Source: an uncultured Oxalobacteraceae bacterium
GTDB lineage: Bacteria > Pseudomonadota > Gammaproteobacteria > Burkholderiales > Burkholderiaceae_D
Direction of reading: 5' to 3'
Assembly: GCA_903862415.1 (NCBI GenBank)
Contig: CAIOYD010000022.1
Coordinates: forward strand, 1-37,256
Length of the DNA stretch: 37,256 bases
Position numbers and translations under genes: made by a program. Positions 35,288 through 37,256 of the stretch are shown here, in pieces. Under the pieces are notes generated by a model. It was given only the letters and a program-made list of their open reading frames with translations. It had not been told where the DNA came from and made no database searches. Position 1 is the first letter of the stretch. Every line of letters begins with the position of its first letter.

Positions 35288-37222
35288 ATGATACGTTTTC
35301 AACAGCTTTACCTCATGCGCGGCACCAAACCTTTATTTGAAGGTGTCGATTTAACGCTCAACCCGCGTGAAAAAATCGGCCTCATCGGCTCCAACGGCGC
35401 GGGCAAATCCAGTCTGTTTGCCATGCTGCGCAATGAAATTCATTCTGACCAGGGCAGTCTGGATTTTCCGGCACAATGGCAGGTAGCCTACGTAGCACAG
35501 GAAACACCGGCACTCGAACGTTCCGCCATCGATTACGCCATTGACGGCGATACCCGCTTGCGCAAACTCGAAGCCCGTCTGGCAGAACTGGAAAGTCAGG
35601 AAGCCACTGATGAAAACGGCAACCTGATTGCCGAAGTGTATATTGCCTTAGCCGATGCCGATGCGTACACGGTGCAGTCACGCGCCGAACAATTGCTGCT
35701 CGGTCTGGGTTTCACCATGGCGCAGATGACACAGTCAGTAGCCAGCTTTTCCGGCGGCTGGCGTATGCGTCTCAATCTGGCACAGGCGCTGATGTGTCCG
35801 TCCGATTTACTGCTGCTCGATGAACCGACCAACCATCTGGATCTGGATGCGATTATCTGGCTCGAAGAATGGCTCAAACGCTATGCCGGTACGCTGGTCA
35901 TTATTTCCCATGATCGCGACTTTCTCGATGGCGTGGTGAATGTGATTGTGCACATTGATGAGCGCAAACTCAAACGTTACGGCGGCAACTATTCCAGCTT
36001 TGAACGTCAGCGTCTGGCGCAGCTGGAACTGGCCCAGGGCATGATAGAAAAACAAAATCGTCAGCGCGCGCATTTGCAATCGTTTATTGACCGTTTCAAA
36101 GCCAAAGCCAGTAAAGCCAAACAGGCACAGAGCCGGGTGAAAGCACTGGCGCGTATGGATGAACTCGCACCGCTGCGCGCAGCAGCCGAATTTTCATTTG
36201 AATTCAAGGAACCGCTGAACGCCCCGAATCCTTTGCTGGTACTCGAAGATGTCAGCGCTGGTTACCATCTGGATGAATACGATGCCAGTAAAACCAAAAT
36301 CATTGTCGACAACATTAATTTTTCTTTGCAGATCGGTCAGCGTATCGGTTTGCTGGGTGTGAATGGCGCGGGTAAATCGACCCTGATCAAAACCATCGCC
36401 GGTGAATTGCAGCCAGTCAATGGCGTTGCCCATTTGGGTAAAGGCCTGACCATCGGTTACTTTGCCCAGCATCAGGTCGAGATGTTGCGTCACGATGAAT
36501 CACCGTTATGGCATTTGATCAAAATCGCCCCCAACGTACGTGAGCAAGAGTTACGTAATTTTCTGGGTAGCTTCAACTTCCCCGGCCAGATGGTGACGTC
36601 GTCGATCAAACCCTTTTCCGGTGGCGAAAAAGCCCGGCTGGCATTAGCGTTAATCGTCTGGCAGCGCCCTAACCTGCTGCTGCTCGATGAACCGACCAAC
36701 CATCTGGATCTGGAAACCCGCGAAGCCTTAACCGATGCTCTGGCCCAGTTTGAAGGCACCGTGGTTCTGGTTTCGCATGACCGCCATTTATTGCGCGCCA
36801 CCACCGACGAATTCATTATCGTCGCCAATGGCGAAGTCAAACCGTTTGATGGCGATCTGGATGATTACAAAGACTGGCTGTTAAAGCACAAAATAGCCAC
36901 CGCGGAAGCAGTTAAAAATCAGTTAGCGGCTCAGGTAACCGATAAAAAAATCGTCATTGAAACGCCGGCAGCCAAACCCGCCAGCCTCAATCCGACGCAG
37001 AAAAAAGCTCTGGAAACCAAAATCAGTCGGCTCGATGGTGAAATTGAACAATTCAATCAGGAATTAGCAGCCATCACCGCCAAACTGGCCCACAGCGATA
37101 TCTATGACGAAAAGCGTAAGCATGATCTGAAAACGCTGCTCAATTCGCAAACCCGCATTCAGAAAAATCTGGAATTGCTCGAAGGTGAATGGTTGCAGTT
37201 AAATGAACATCTTGATAGCTAA
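35288..37222 (+). CDS. yheS: ABC-F family ATPase, YheS type
   Basis: A 644-residue soluble protein with two ATP-binding cassettes and no membrane segment. The first cassette has Walker A GSNGAGKSS, signature FSGGWRMRLNLAQ and Walker B LLLLDEPTNHLDLD. The linker (about residues 235-310) is a charged helical hairpin, as in ABC-F proteins. The second cassette has GVNGAGKST, FSGGEKARLALAL and LLLLDEPTNHLDLE. A C-terminal coiled coil (about 560-644) ends the protein. ABC-F proteins act on ribosomes; the order and lengths match E. coli YheS. The ATG at 35288 lacks a strong Shine-Dalgarno. No terminator is visible before the window ends 34 bases later. Confidence 0.9.
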   Translation: MIRFQQLYLMRGTKPLFEGVDLTLNPREKIGLIGSNGAGKSSLFAMLRNEIHSDQGSLDFPAQWQVAYVAQETPALERSAIDYAIDGDTRLRKLEARLAELESQEATDENGNLIAEVYIALADADAYTVQSRAEQLLLGLGFTMAQMTQSVASFSGGWRMRLNLAQALMCPSDLLLLDEPTNHLDLDAIIWLEEWLKRYAGTLVIISHDRDFLDGVVNVIVHIDERKLKRYGGNYSSFERQRLAQLELAQGMIEKQNRQRAHLQSFIDRFKAKASKAKQAQSRVKALARMDELAPLRAAAEFSFEFKEPLNAPNPLLVLEDVSAGYHLDEYDASKTKIIVDNINFSLQIGQRIGLLGVNGAGKSTLIKTIAGELQPVNGVAHLGKGLTIGYFAQHQVEMLRHDESPLWHLIKIAPNVREQELRNFLGSFNFPGQMVTSSIKPFSGGEKARLALALIVWQRPNLLLLDEPTNHLDLETREALTDALAQFEGTVVLVSHDRHLLRATTDEFIIVANGEVKPFDGDLDDYKDWLLKHKIATAEAVKNQLAAQVTDKKIVIETPAAKPASLNPTQKKALETKISRLDGEIEQFNQELAAITAKLAHSDIYDEKRKHDLKTLLNSQTRIQKNLELLEGEWLQLNEHLDS

Positions 37223-37256
37223 AAGAGGAAATCAGTAATTCGTATTAAATGATTGA

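Overview
The window (about 37 kb, roughly half G+C by eye) looks like core chromosome of a betaproteobacterium, most likely order Burkholderiales. This is inferred from gene order and protein style: an smc-zipA-ligA-galU run, a dapC-dapD-pilU-yffB-dapE run followed by prmB and an ABC-F gene, divergent trmJ/suhB, and a FadB-like multifunctional enzyme of the type common in that group. The genus cannot be fixed from the sequence alone. Apart from a disrupted HicB-type antitoxin gene at the left edge and two palindromic repeats near 34.2 kb, nothing looks like a mobile element. There is no CRISPR array, rRNA or insertion sequence.

Left part (1-8.8 kb): a 5'-disrupted hicB-like gene lies downstream of the 3' end of tRNA-Ser(UGA), with a bidirectional terminator between them. 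Next comes a minus-strand run of a FadB-like beta-oxidation enzyme, the YoaA/DinG-type Fe-S helicase and a small YdcH-like protein. A PP2C phosphatase is divergent from that run and convergent with a FimV-like membrane protein. The FimV-like gene appears to start at a rare AUU codon behind a good Shine-Dalgarno. After an AT-rich gap comes trmJ.

Middle part (8.8-23.6 kb): suhB has a clear sigma70-type promoter and a perfect boxA in its leader, which fits the known Nus-factor autoregulation of suhB. rhlE follows, behind a leader with three consecutive stem-loops. A terminator separates it from a minus-strand gene for a very large, essentially proline-free, Gln/Ala/Glu-rich coiled-coil protein with one C-terminal membrane segment. 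I do not recognise this family; it is the most novel-looking gene here. A small unknown gene then converges on galU, the last gene of the smc-zipA-ligA-galU operon (chromosome organisation, cell division, DNA joining, UDP-glucose).

Right part (23.8-37.2 kb): a CAP-domain lipoprotein with a strong terminator; a 1326-residue phytochrome-like PAS-GAF-PHY-PAS-PAS-PAS-GGDEF-EAL protein whose chromophore pocket lacks several canonical residues while both c-di-GMP output domains look intact; then lysine/diaminopimelate genes dapC, dapD and dapE with the type IV pilus ATPase pilU and a YffB-like protein between them; a repeat-filled gap; prmB; and a YheS-type ABC-F ATPase.

FimV-like protein, PilU and the c-di-GMP enzyme all suggest a bacterium that uses type IV pili and surface behaviour, though they are not one operon. 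The items most worth a second look are the giant tail-anchored coiled coil, the degenerate phytochrome, the AUU start of the FimV-like gene, the boxA in the suhB leader and the structured rhlE leader.
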